Of a DNA stretch of 64,000 nucleotides, positions 27,061 through 34,575 are shown piece by piece. A program made the position numbers and the translations under genes. The notes under the pieces were generated by a model. That model ran no database searches. It was not told the origin of the DNA and worked only from the letters and a program-made list of their open reading frames with translations. Origin of the DNA: an uncultured Lutibacter sp. (GTDB lineage: Bacteria > Bacteroidota > Bacteroidia > Flavobacteriales > Flavobacteriaceae); NCBI RefSeq assembly GCF_947493565.1, contig NZ_CANLRG010000003.1, forward strand, positions 329,365 to 393,364, written 5' to 3'. Positions within the stretch are counted from its first letter, which is position 1, and each line of letters opens with the position of its first letter.

Positions 27061-27366
27061 ATGAAATTATTAATAATAACAAGTATATTGGAGTTTGAAA
27101 AGGAAATTTGTAAACTTTTCAAAAAATCAAAAATTGAAGTATATAGCACTTTGGATATACAAGGTCATAAACTCCAACTACCAACAAATATTCAAGATAA
27201 TTGGTTTTCATCTCATAGAGACACCTTTGATTCTAAAATGTTTTTCACATTTACATCTGAAGAATTAATAGCTAAAATGCTAAATGAAGTTGAAACTTTC
27301 AACTCAAATAATACTTCAAAAAACCCAGTGAAAGCAATTGTACTTAATATTGAACAATCTATATAA
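27061..27366 (+). CDS. Small PII-like (ferredoxin-fold) protein in the efflux operon
   Basis: A 101-residue cytoplasmic protein. The pattern beta-alpha-beta with MKLLIITSILEFEKEICKLF at the start, a short loop, and KMFFTFTSEELIAKMLNEVETFN...VKAIVLNIEQSI at the end fits the PII/CutA-like ferredoxin fold. No T-loop of classical GlnB length is evident. I recall similar small proteins behind RND pumps in Bacteroidota, where a role in sensing a nucleotide, metal or anion has been suggested but not shown. It lies 7 bases after the pump gene. Confidence 0.65.
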   Translation: MKLLIITSILEFEKEICKLFKKSKIEVYSTLDIQGHKLQLPTNIQDNWFSSHRDTFDSKMFFTFTSEELIAKMLNEVETFNSNNTSKNPVKAIVLNIEQSI

Positions 27367-27382
27367 TTAAAAAAATAAGAAA

Positions 27383-27568
27383 ATGAAACAAAGAATTGTT
27401 AGAGCATTTGCAGGAAGCTTTATTTTAATAAGTTTAATACTTGCATTATATGTAAATTTAAATTGGTTGTGGTTTACTGCATTTGTAGGCGTTAATTTAT
27501 TGCAATCATCTATAACTAAATGGTGTTTGCTTGAAGTGATTTTAGAAAAATTTGGCATTAAAGATTAA
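27383..27568 (+). CDS. YgaP-like (DUF2892) small membrane protein
   Basis: A 61-residue protein with two hydrophobic helices (residues 8-25 and 28-45) and the family pattern R-x-x-A-G-x-x-x-L...W-x-x-x-x-x-F-V-G-x-N-L-L-Q-S...C. It matches the DUF2892/YgaP transmembrane domain, here without the rhodanese domain that E. coli YgaP carries. It is the fifth gene of the efflux operon. An 8-bp inverted repeat with a TTGT loop (27568-27587) begins at its stop codon but lacks a T-run, so it is not a clear terminator. Confidence 0.8.
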   Translation: MKQRIVRAFAGSFILISLILALYVNLNWLWFTAFVGVNLLQSSITKWCLLEVILEKFGIKD

Positions 27569-27606
27569 CAAACTTTTGTAAGTTTGTAGCCTTAAACTAA
27601 TTTGCG

Positions 27607-27933
27607 ATTAAACAGTTTTACAAACATATCATCTCAAAAGTATTAATTATAGCTGTACTGCTTCCCTTTGCAGTACAGTTTATACATTCTTTTGAAAACC
27701 ATAGTCATCATGTTTGTAATGCTCAAAATATCGTTCATTTTGATACTCACGAAATTGATTGCTCAGTTTTTCATTTCAAGATAAACTCCAATGCTATAGA
27801 TTTTTCGTCAACTCATAAATTAGTTGATAAACAAATAAATAACAGTTCTATTTATTGCTCTGAAGAAAGCTTTTCTTCAACAAATATTCAACATAAATCT
27901 TCTAGAGCTCCTCCTTTTTTAATGATTTTATAG
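27607..27933 (+). CDS. Small exported His/Cys-rich protein, apparent ATT start
   Basis: An open frame of 108 residues that is missed by ATG/GTG/TTG start rules. An in-frame stop at 27598-27600 leaves only TTT, GCG and then ATT at 27607 before a clean signal-peptide-like stretch (KQFYKH basic, then a hydrophobic helix ending FAVQF). The mature part is rich in His and Cys (HSFENHSHHVC, then single Cys near DCSVFH and YCSEE) and ends SSRAPPFLMIL. I recall short proteins with this layout, including an R-[AG]-P-P ending, encoded just before metal-related TonB receptors in Bacteroidota. Either ATT initiates translation or the start codon has decayed. The receptor gene follows 41 bases on. Confidence 0.6.
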   Translation: MKQFYKHIISKVLIIAVLLPFAVQFIHSFENHSHHVCNAQNIVHFDTHEIDCSVFHFKINSNAIDFSSTHKLVDKQINNSSIYCSEESFSSTNIQHKSSRAPPFLMIL

Positions 27934-27974
27934 CTGATCTAAAATTAGTATCCATAAATAAAAATTATTAAAAT

Positions 27975-30233
27975 ATGAAAATATATTTAAGCTACCTATT
28001 TATAGGTATGGCGTTTGTTGCACAAGCTCAAAATAAAATATCGGGCGTTATTAAAACTACCCAAAACGAACCATTATTAGGAGTTCAAATTTATATAGAA
28101 GACTTACAAAAAGGAACCTCTACAGATGAAAATGGTTATTATGAATTAAAAAATTTACCAAATATTCCCATCAAAATTACGGCAGTTTATATTGGATTTG
28201 AAACACAATCTAAAACAGTCACTTTTGATAAAAGTGAAATGATACTTAATTTTACTTTAGAAGAAGCAGTATTTAAAATGGAAGAAATTATTATTGCTAC
28301 TCCATTTAACAAGCTACAATCTGAAAATGTAATGAAGGTAGAAAAAGCCAGCATCCAACAACTACAACATAAAGGTGCTGCTACTTTAATGGATGGACTT
28401 AACACCATTGCTGGAGTTTCACAAGTTTCTACAGGTGTTGGAATTGGAAAACCTATTATTAGAGGATTAAGAGGTAATCGGGTACTCGTTTACTCTCAAG
28501 GAATAAGACTTGAAAATCAACAGTTTGGGGATGAACATGGGTTAGGAATTGATGAATCTAGTATTGAAAGTGTGGAAGTTATTAAAGGACCTGCATCTCT
28601 ATTATATGGTTCCGATGCATTGGGAGGTGTTATATATTTCAATCCTCTAAAATTCGCTGATGCTAATTCATTTGACTTTACCTATAATCAATCCTATCAT
28701 TCAAATACTCAAGGAACAAATACTACTTTCGGAGCTAAACAATCTTACGATTCTTGGAAATTTTTAGCCAATGGTTCTAGAAATTCTCATAGTGATTATA
28801 AAACACCTAACAACACTAGAATTACCAATACCAGATTTAATGAAACTATTTTTAATAGTGCTATTGGCTTTAACAGTAATTTTATTTCGAGCACCTTACG
28901 TTTCAATTACAATTCAACCAAAGTGGGTATTCCTGAAGAAATTGGAATACAAAACAACCATAAAACACCACTATTGCCTTATCAAGATTTAACAACTAAA
29001 ATGCTTAGTTGGTCTAATAATTTTTTTCTATCTAATTCAAAAATAACTAGCACTTTTGGGTATACTTTAAATGAAAGAAAAGAATTTGAAGAACATCATC
29101 ATGAAGAAGAAGCTACTCATGAAGATGAAGAACATGATGAACCTCTTCATCCATCATTATTTTTAAAATTACATACATATAGTTATGATGTTAAATGGCA
29201 TTTACCTAAGCTAAATAAATTTGAAACCATACTAGGTTTTCAAGGATTACACCAAAAAAATGACAATTTTGGCGAAGAAATTTTAATTCCCAATGCAACT
29301 TTAAATGATTTTGGATCTTTTTTTACTGCCTTTTATAATTGGAAAGAGCACAGTATTCAGGGAGGAATTAGATTTGATACTAGATCTTTAAAAACTGAAA
29401 AACATATTGTTTTACATGAAGATGAAGAGCATATTTTTGATCCAATTGATAAAACATTTGAAAATTTTACCGCTTCATTAGGGTATAAAACAAAACTATT
29501 CAACAAAATAATAAGTAGAATTAATTTTGCTACAGGATTTAGAGCCCCTAACCTTGCTGAATTGACTTCAAATGGAGTACATCACGGCTCAAATAGGTTT
29601 GAAATTGGAAATAATGATTTAAACAGTGAACGAAATTTTCAGTCAGACATTTCATTTGAATATGATTCGCAACATTTTGAAATATTTGCAAACGGATTTT
29701 ACAATCGCATAAACAATTATATCTTTATTTCACCTACTGGTAATTTTGAAGAAGAGTTTGCTATTTACCAATACATTCAAGATGATGCCAAGCTTTATGG
29801 AGGTGAATTTGGAGCACATTTACATCCACACCCAATAGATTGGCTACATTTACACAGTAGTTTTGAGTTTGTGATAGGTAAACAAGATAATAAAGCGTAT
29901 TTACCTTTAATTCCGGCTCACAAATTGACAAATACTTTAAGAGCTGAGTACGACATAAATAAATGGTTGAAAAACGGATTTACTTCTATTTCTTTAGAAA
30001 GCACTTTTAAACAAGATAAAATTAGTGAGTTCGAAACTACAAGTAATGGGTACAACCTTGTAAATGTTGGTATGGGTGGAAAAATAAAGCTTTCTAAAAT
30101 TTCATTAGATCTAAGTTTGAATGTAAATAACTTATTTAATACTTCATATATCTCTCATCTTTCACGCTTAAAAGTGAATGAATTTAATAATATTGGAAGA
30201 AATTTTATAGCAAGAATTCAATTTAATATTTAA
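27975..30233 (+). CDS. TonB-dependent receptor with metal-binding loop
   Basis: A 752-residue outer membrane receptor. A signal peptide (1-19) precedes a carboxypeptidase-regulatory-like domain (about 20-105, ISGVIKTTQNEPLLGVQIYI), a plug (about 110-225, with RGLRGNRVLVYSQGIR and GPASLLYGSDALGGVI), and a beta-barrel ending in Ile. Residues about 372-395 form a His/Glu-rich extracellular loop (EEHHHEEEATHEDEEHDE), and further His-rich patches (HLHPHPIDWLHLH) occur near 620. This suggests uptake of a divalent metal or its complex, such as zinc, copper or nickel. Its neighbours are the His/Cys-rich secreted protein and the efflux operon. Confidence 0.92.
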   Translation: MKIYLSYLFIGMAFVAQAQNKISGVIKTTQNEPLLGVQIYIEDLQKGTSTDENGYYELKNLPNIPIKITAVYIGFETQSKTVTFDKSEMILNFTLEEAVFKMEEIIIATPFNKLQSENVMKVEKASIQQLQHKGAATLMDGLNTIAGVSQVSTGVGIGKPIIRGLRGNRVLVYSQGIRLENQQFGDEHGLGIDESSIESVEVIKGPASLLYGSDALGGVIYFNPLKFADANSFDFTYNQSYHSNTQGTNTTFGAKQSYDSWKFLANGSRNSHSDYKTPNNTRITNTRFNETIFNSAIGFNSNFISSTLRFNYNSTKVGIPEEIGIQNNHKTPLLPYQDLTTKMLSWSNNFFLSNSKITSTFGYTLNERKEFEEHHHEEEATHEDEEHDEPLHPSLFLKLHTYSYDVKWHLPKLNKFETILGFQGLHQKNDNFGEEILIPNATLNDFGSFFTAFYNWKEHSIQGGIRFDTRSLKTEKHIVLHEDEEHIFDPIDKTFENFTASLGYKTKLFNKIISRINFATGFRAPNLAELTSNGVHHGSNRFEIGNNDLNSERNFQSDISFEYDSQHFEIFANGFYNRINNYIFISPTGNFEEEFAIYQYIQDDAKLYGGEFGAHLHPHPIDWLHLHSSFEFVIGKQDNKAYLPLIPAHKLTNTLRAEYDINKWLKNGFTSISLESTFKQDKISEFETTSNGYNLVNVGMGGKIKLSKISLDLSLNVNNLFNTSYISHLSRLKVNEFNNIGRNFIARIQFNI

Positions 30234-30259
30234 ATAGTTTTATTTAATGAAACAAAAAA

Positions 30260-30289
30260 GGAGTTTAGAAAATCATTATTCTAAACTCC
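30260..30289. terminator. Bidirectional terminator between TonB receptor and carboxylase operon
   Basis: Perfect 11-bp inverted repeat (GGAGTTTAGAA at 30260-30270, complement at 30279-30289) with an 8-base loop. It is flanked by an A-run on the left and a T-run on the right, so it works on both strands. It separates two convergent units. Confidence 0.92.
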
Positions 30290-30315
30290 TTTTTTTATGT
30301 AAATAAAAGTCTATC

Positions 30316-32223
30316 TTAATCTATTACAAAAAGTACGTCATTTTTAGCAACTGAATCACCCGAATCATAATTGATTCCTGACAATACACCATCTCTATTT
30401 GCTTCAAAATTATTCATCATTTTCATAGCCTCAAGAACTACAACAACTTCACCTTCTTTAACTTTATCACCGTTTTTCTTTTTGTATTCAACAATCATAC
30501 CTGGAATTGGAGATAATACCGCTTTTTCATCCGTATTTTTTCCTTTATTCTCTTTACTTTCTTTCTTTTTACGTGCTGGTCTAACACTTCCTTTTGCATT
30601 AGGAATGGCTACATTAAACTTTTCTCCATCAACAATTACTTCCATCTCATGCATTTGTCCATTAGACTTTTTACCTGCAGTAAGTTCTCCTGCTAATGCT
30701 TTTGCTATTAAATCACTTTCTTTTTTAACATCTTCAAGTGTTTTAGGAATTACATCTTTAGGCTTATCTTCAAGTCCATATTTCCACTTTAAGAATCTTT
30801 TTCCAGTAACAGGGTATAGTGCTAAAATTAATTCATCATCAATGTCTTTAGCCAAACCATCAGATTTTTCTTTAACAGCATTCATTTCTGGTTCTAAAAT
30901 ACTTCCTGGTCTACATTCAATATGTTGCTCGCCTCTTGGGTAATCCTTTAAAGCTTTTTTTCTAAGCTCCTCATTAATTGGTTTGGTTGTTTTACCATAC
31001 AAACCATAGCAAAGATCTTTCACTTCTTGAGTTATCCTTGAATATTCTCCTTCGTAAGAATCAAATAAAACATTATTAACTGTTTGAACACCAACTATCT
31101 GACTGGTAGGAGTTACCAATGGAATTTGCCCTAAATCTTTTCGTACTTTTGGAAGCATTCTAAACACATCATCTAGCCTATCTAATGAATCCATTGCTTT
31201 TAATTGATTTACTAAATTAGATAACATTCCTCCTGGAGTTTGATGTAAAATTACATCCGTATCAATAATTGAGTATTTAGGATTGTTTGCTAAATGTTTA
31301 TACTTAGGAATTATTTCTTCCATTTGAGCACTAATTTTTGATAATTTTTGAATATCAAAACCAGTATCTCTATTGGTTCCTAATAAAGAAATAACTAAAG
31401 GTTCAATTGCAGCATGTGAAGTTCTATAAGCGTAAGGAGACATACAAGTATCCACAATATCAACGCCTGCTTCAATGGCTTTAAAAATTGCTAAATCTCC
31501 CATACCTGATGTAAAATGTGTATGAAGATTTAAAGGAATGTCTGTTATTTTTTTTAATTCAACTATTAAATTGTAAATATCATATGGAGCAATTAAACCT
31601 GCCATATCTTTTATACAAATTGAATCAACGCCAAAATCTATTAATTCTTTAGCCTTATTAACATAGTACTCTAAGTTATAAATTTTACCACCCATTCTTG
31701 GTTCAGTTAATGTATAACAGATGGTTCCTTGAAAGTGCATTTTATTTTGTTTAACAACTTTAGCCGCAGTTTCAAAGTTTCTATAATCATTAAGAGCATC
31801 AAAACATCTAAATATATCTACACCATTATCACAAGCTCTTTGAACAAAATTTTCTACAACATCATCAGCATAATTTCTATATCCTACCACATTTTGACCT
31901 CTTAACAACATAAAAAATGGTGTTTTAGGCATGTATTTTTTCAGAATTCTTAACCTTTCCCAAGGATCTTCTCCAAGATATCTATGCATGGTATCAAAAG
32001 TTGCTCCACCCCAAGTTTCCATTGCATGAAAACCTATTTCATCCATTTGCTCAGCAAGTGGAATCATATCTTCAGTTCTACCTCTTGTTGCAAATAACGA
32101 TTGATGTCCATCACGAAAGCTTAAATCTTGAATTTTGATTGGATTTTCAGCTTTTACTCTATTAGCACTATAATCAATGGGTGCCATTTTTAATATTCCG
32201 TGGTTGTCAAATTTCATTTTCAA
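30316..32223 (-). CDS. Oxaloacetate decarboxylase alpha/transcarboxylase 5S-type subunit with biotinyl domain
   Basis: A 635-residue protein with a DRE-TIM carboxyltransferase barrel (about 25-300; QDLSFRDGHQSLFATRGRTEDM, CIKDMAGLIAPYD, LHTHFTSG), a PYC_OADA middle domain, and a C-terminal biotinyl domain with biotin lysine at about 601 in LEAMKMM. A lysine-rich linker (about 545-565) precedes the biotinyl domain. It transfers the carboxyl group between oxaloacetate/pyruvate and biotin. It is clustered with a 12S-type acyl-CoA carboxyltransferase and a small OadG-like protein. Neither the Na+-pumping beta subunit nor a biotin carboxylase is in the window, so a soluble transcarboxylase-like role is inferred. 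Confidence 0.88.
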   Translation of the reverse strand: MKMKFDNHGILKMAPIDYSANRVKAENPIKIQDLSFRDGHQSLFATRGRTEDMIPLAEQMDEIGFHAMETWGGATFDTMHRYLGEDPWERLRILKKYMPKTPFFMLLRGQNVVGYRNYADDVVENFVQRACDNGVDIFRCFDALNDYRNFETAAKVVKQNKMHFQGTICYTLTEPRMGGKIYNLEYYVNKAKELIDFGVDSICIKDMAGLIAPYDIYNLIVELKKITDIPLNLHTHFTSGMGDLAIFKAIEAGVDIVDTCMSPYAYRTSHAAIEPLVISLLGTNRDTGFDIQKLSKISAQMEEIIPKYKHLANNPKYSIIDTDVILHQTPGGMLSNLVNQLKAMDSLDRLDDVFRMLPKVRKDLGQIPLVTPTSQIVGVQTVNNVLFDSYEGEYSRITQEVKDLCYGLYGKTTKPINEELRKKALKDYPRGEQHIECRPGSILEPEMNAVKEKSDGLAKDIDDELILALYPVTGKRFLKWKYGLEDKPKDVIPKTLEDVKKESDLIAKALAGELTAGKKSNGQMHEMEVIVDGEKFNVAIPNAKGSVRPARKKKESKENKGKNTDEKAVLSPIPGMIVEYKKKNGDKVKEGEVVVVLEAMKMMNNFEANRDGVLSGINYDSGDSVAKNDVLFVID

Positions 32224-32243
32224 TTAAATTTAAATAGTTTACA

Positions 32244-32426
32244 TTAAAAAACTTTAATTCCAATAGTTTTACCTTTACGCTGTAGAATTTCTCTATCATG
32301 AATTGTTCTACTTATTCCCATTTTTCCCCATTTATCGTTGGATAAGTTGGTATTGGTGTTTTGGGTTTGCATATAATAACCTACTGCTATTATCGCTGCG
32401 CGTTTCTTTTTTTCAGTTAAAGTCAT
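32244..32426 (-). CDS. Small OadG/decarboxylase-accessory-like protein
   Basis: A 60-residue protein between the two carboxyltransferase genes (gaps of 10 and 20 bases). The segments KKKRAAIIAVGYYMQ, DKWGKMGISRTIHDREILQRKG resemble the soluble C-terminal tail of OadG/methylmalonyl-CoA decarboxylase gamma or delta subunits (A-A-I-x-A-x-x-Y and W-x-x-x-G-R/S-x-R). The membrane helix of true OadG is missing. The start at 32426 (MTLTEKKK) is preferred to an in-frame upstream ATG at 32480, which overlaps the preceding gene. It may help assembly of the biotin complex. Confidence 0.65.
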   Translation of the reverse strand: MTLTEKKKRAAIIAVGYYMQTQNTNTNLSNDKWGKMGISRTIHDREILQRKGKTIGIKVF

Positions 32427-32436
32427 AATTATAAAA

Positions 32437-33993
32437 TTATTGTGGGATGTTTCCGTGTTTTTTTGGTGGAAGCACTTCATTTTTAGAACTTAAAGCTTCT
32501 AATGCTGAAATAAGTCTTTCTCTAGTTTCACTTGGTAAAATTACCTCGTCAATATAACCTCTTTCAGCTGCTAAATAAGGTACATTAAATGTAGTTTCAT
32601 ACTCCTCTATTTTTTCTTGTGTTTTTGCTGCTTTATCTTCTGCATCATTAATTTCTTTTTTATAATTAGAAATTACTTCAACTGCTCCTTTAGCTCCCAT
32701 AACAGCTATTTCAGAAGTTGGCCAAGCAAAAACCATATCTGCTCCCAGATGTTTAGAACTCATTGCTAAATAAGCACCTCCATAATCTTTTCTAACAACA
32801 ACTGTTAATTTAGGCACTGTAGCTTCAGAGTAACTCCATAGTAATTTTGCTCCGTGTCTAATAATTCCATTCCATTCTTGATGAACTCCAGGTAAGTACC
32901 CAGGAACATCAACAAAAGTTATTATTGGAATATTGAAAGCGTCACAAGTTCTCATAAATCTACTTATTTTATCAGATGCATCTATATCTAAACAACCCGC
33001 TAAAAACATAGGTTGATTTGCTATTACACCAACAGATCTATTATTAAGTCTTCCAAAACCAACAATACAATTTTCTGCAAAATATTCATGAACTTCGTAA
33101 AACTCTCCTTCATCTAAAACTTCTTCAATAACCACCTTCATATCGTAAGGCATCTTAGAATCATCTGGTATTAAAGTATCTAATAAATCACAAGATCTTT
33201 TTGGATCATCCTCCATGTCTAAAACTGGAGCATTTTCCATATTATTATTTGGTAAATAATCTAACAGTTCTCGTATCTGCTCAATACAGTCCTCATCACT
33301 TTCACAAGCAAAATGAGCATTACCACTTTTTGAATTGTGCACCATTGCACCACCTAAATCTTCAAATGTAGTTTCTTCACCAGTAACTGTTTTAATTACA
33401 TAAGGACTGGTTATAAACATATGGCTTTGCTTTTTTACCATAAAAACAAAATCTGTCATTGCTGGCGAATAAACAGCTCCTCCAGCACAAGGTCCCATAA
33501 TTGCTGAAATTTGTGGTACCACTCCTGAAGCTCTCGAGTTTCTAAAGAAAATATCGCCATATCCTTTTAATGCATCAACTCCTTCCTCAACTCTAGCCCC
33601 TCCGGAATCATTTAAACCAACTATAGGGGCGCCAGCTTTAATAGCTAAATCCATAATTTTACAAATTTTAGAAGCATTCATTTCTCCTAAAGAACCTCCT
33701 CTTGATGTAAAATCTTGTGAATATGCAAATACTGTTCTTCCATTGATTAAACCGTAACCAACTATAACACCATCCGATTCTATTTCAATGGCTTCCATAC
33801 CAAAATTTACAGATCTGTGTTTTACAAGTGAATCTATTTCATGAAAACTATCTTCATCAAATAAAAGGTTTAACCGCTCACGAGCTGTTAACTTTCCTTT
33901 AGAATGTTGGTTTTCAATTCTTTTTTCACCTCCCATTAAGGCTACTTTTTCACGTTTAGCAATTAAATGAGATATTTTATCAGCAACTTTCAT
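32437..33993 (-). CDS. Acyl-CoA carboxylase carboxyltransferase subunit (MmdA/PccB/12S family)
   Basis: A 518-residue crotonase-fold carboxyltransferase with N and C halves. Motifs: GGEKRIENQHSKGKLTARERL, oxyanion region GGSLGEMNASKI, NDSGGARVEEGVDALKGYGDIF, PCAGGAVYSPAMTDF, and in the C half CLDIDASDKISRFMRTCD and DVPGYLPGVHQEWNG. The family moves carboxyl between biotin and propionyl-/methylmalonyl-CoA. It is first in a three-gene operon with the biotin-bearing partner. A -7 box lies about 58 bases upstream in a long intergenic region. Confidence 0.93.
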   Translation of the reverse strand: MKVADKISHLIAKREKVALMGGEKRIENQHSKGKLTARERLNLLFDEDSFHEIDSLVKHRSVNFGMEAIEIESDGVIVGYGLINGRTVFAYSQDFTSRGGSLGEMNASKICKIMDLAIKAGAPIVGLNDSGGARVEEGVDALKGYGDIFFRNSRASGVVPQISAIMGPCAGGAVYSPAMTDFVFMVKKQSHMFITSPYVIKTVTGEETTFEDLGGAMVHNSKSGNAHFACESDEDCIEQIRELLDYLPNNNMENAPVLDMEDDPKRSCDLLDTLIPDDSKMPYDMKVVIEEVLDEGEFYEVHEYFAENCIVGFGRLNNRSVGVIANQPMFLAGCLDIDASDKISRFMRTCDAFNIPIITFVDVPGYLPGVHQEWNGIIRHGAKLLWSYSEATVPKLTVVVRKDYGGAYLAMSSKHLGADMVFAWPTSEIAVMGAKGAVEVISNYKKEINDAEDKAAKTQEKIEEYETTFNVPYLAAERGYIDEVILPSETRERLISALEALSSKNEVLPPKKHGNIPQ

Positions 33994-34051
33994 ATTACTT
34001 ATTATTTATCTAAAATTTTTAATAATTCATTTTTAAGAATTTCGTTTGTAA

Positions 34052-34059
34052 CAAAGTTA
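34052..34059 (-). promoter_or_regulatory. -7 promoter box of the carboxyltransferase operon
   Basis: The minus strand reads TAACTTTG, an exact TAnnTTTG match, 58 bases upstream of the ATG, giving a leader of about 50 bases. Confidence 0.6.
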
Positions 34060-34171
34060 TCATTTAGTTTATAAAAAAAAGCTTACAAACGTCAGTTTAG
34101 ATTCATTCAATAGATTTTTTCACCAAATTTAATTCAATTAAATAATTGATAATTTCTTAAAAATACCTGTA

Positions 34172-34207
34172 TTTATAATTGTTTTTTTAACAAAAAACAA
34201 TTATAAA
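34172..34207. repeat. Perfect 16-bp inverted repeat, 4-base loop
   Basis: The left arm TTTATAATTG plus six T (34172-34187) pairs with its exact complement at 34192-34207 around TAAC. The stem is long but has only two G-C pairs. It lies in the middle of a divergent spacer and not at a gene end, so it is not an obvious terminator. Confidence 0.6.
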
Positions 34208-34470
34208 GCGTATTTATTATTATTTTAACAAAAATAAATTTAAAGCTATTTTTTTATTTTATATAAGAAAGAGTTTATTTAGTCTAAAAAAGGATAATTT
34301 TTTCACCTAAAAAAAAGCGCCATTTACAACGTTTTCGAAGAAAAAAATTGTTCTTTTATTATTGATTTTACATCTTCTTATTTTTATTAAAAACATATGA
34401 CTTTTAATAAAAATTTTAAGCTTTTTCATATAATTTCTGCATATAAAATCATTTTTATTATTTCATTTTT

Positions 34471-34487
34471 TTTAGAATGATTCTAAA
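34471..34487. promoter_or_regulatory. Dyad TTTAGAAT-G-ATTCTAAA upstream of the uracil permease gene
   Basis: A perfect 8-1-8 palindrome 88 bases before the ATG at 34576. The inner 15 bases have the 7-1-7 shape of Fur/PerR-family operators, but two positions differ from PerR boxes, so the regulator is unknown. Confidence 0.45.
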
Positions 34488-34575
34488 TCTATCATTTCTC
34501 TATATTCTTTCTTCATTAAGCATACATCGCTTTGTCAATTTGAATTAAATTAGCAAAATTAAATTTTCAACCTAT

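Larger units (their letters stand above)
33994..34575. other. 582-base non-coding region with hairpin and dyad
   Basis: A long, very AT-rich divergent spacer between the carboxylase operon and the uracil permease gene. It holds a -7 box for the carboxylase operon (34052-34059), a perfect 16-bp inverted repeat (34172-34207) with a TAAC loop, and a 7-1-7 dyad (core of 34471-34487). I see no convincing open frame or tRNA. A small RNA could be hidden here but cannot be shown from the sequence. Confidence 0.5.

Noticed and set aside
27568..27587. Inverted repeat ACAAACTT-TTGT-AAGTTTGT as terminator of the efflux operon
   Set aside because: No T-run follows it. It could be an operator for the downstream receptor genes, but there is no further support.
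30316..33993. Sodium-pumping oxaloacetate or methylmalonyl-CoA decarboxylase
   Set aside because: No beta (OadB/MmdB) membrane subunit is encoded and the OadG-like protein lacks its membrane helix.
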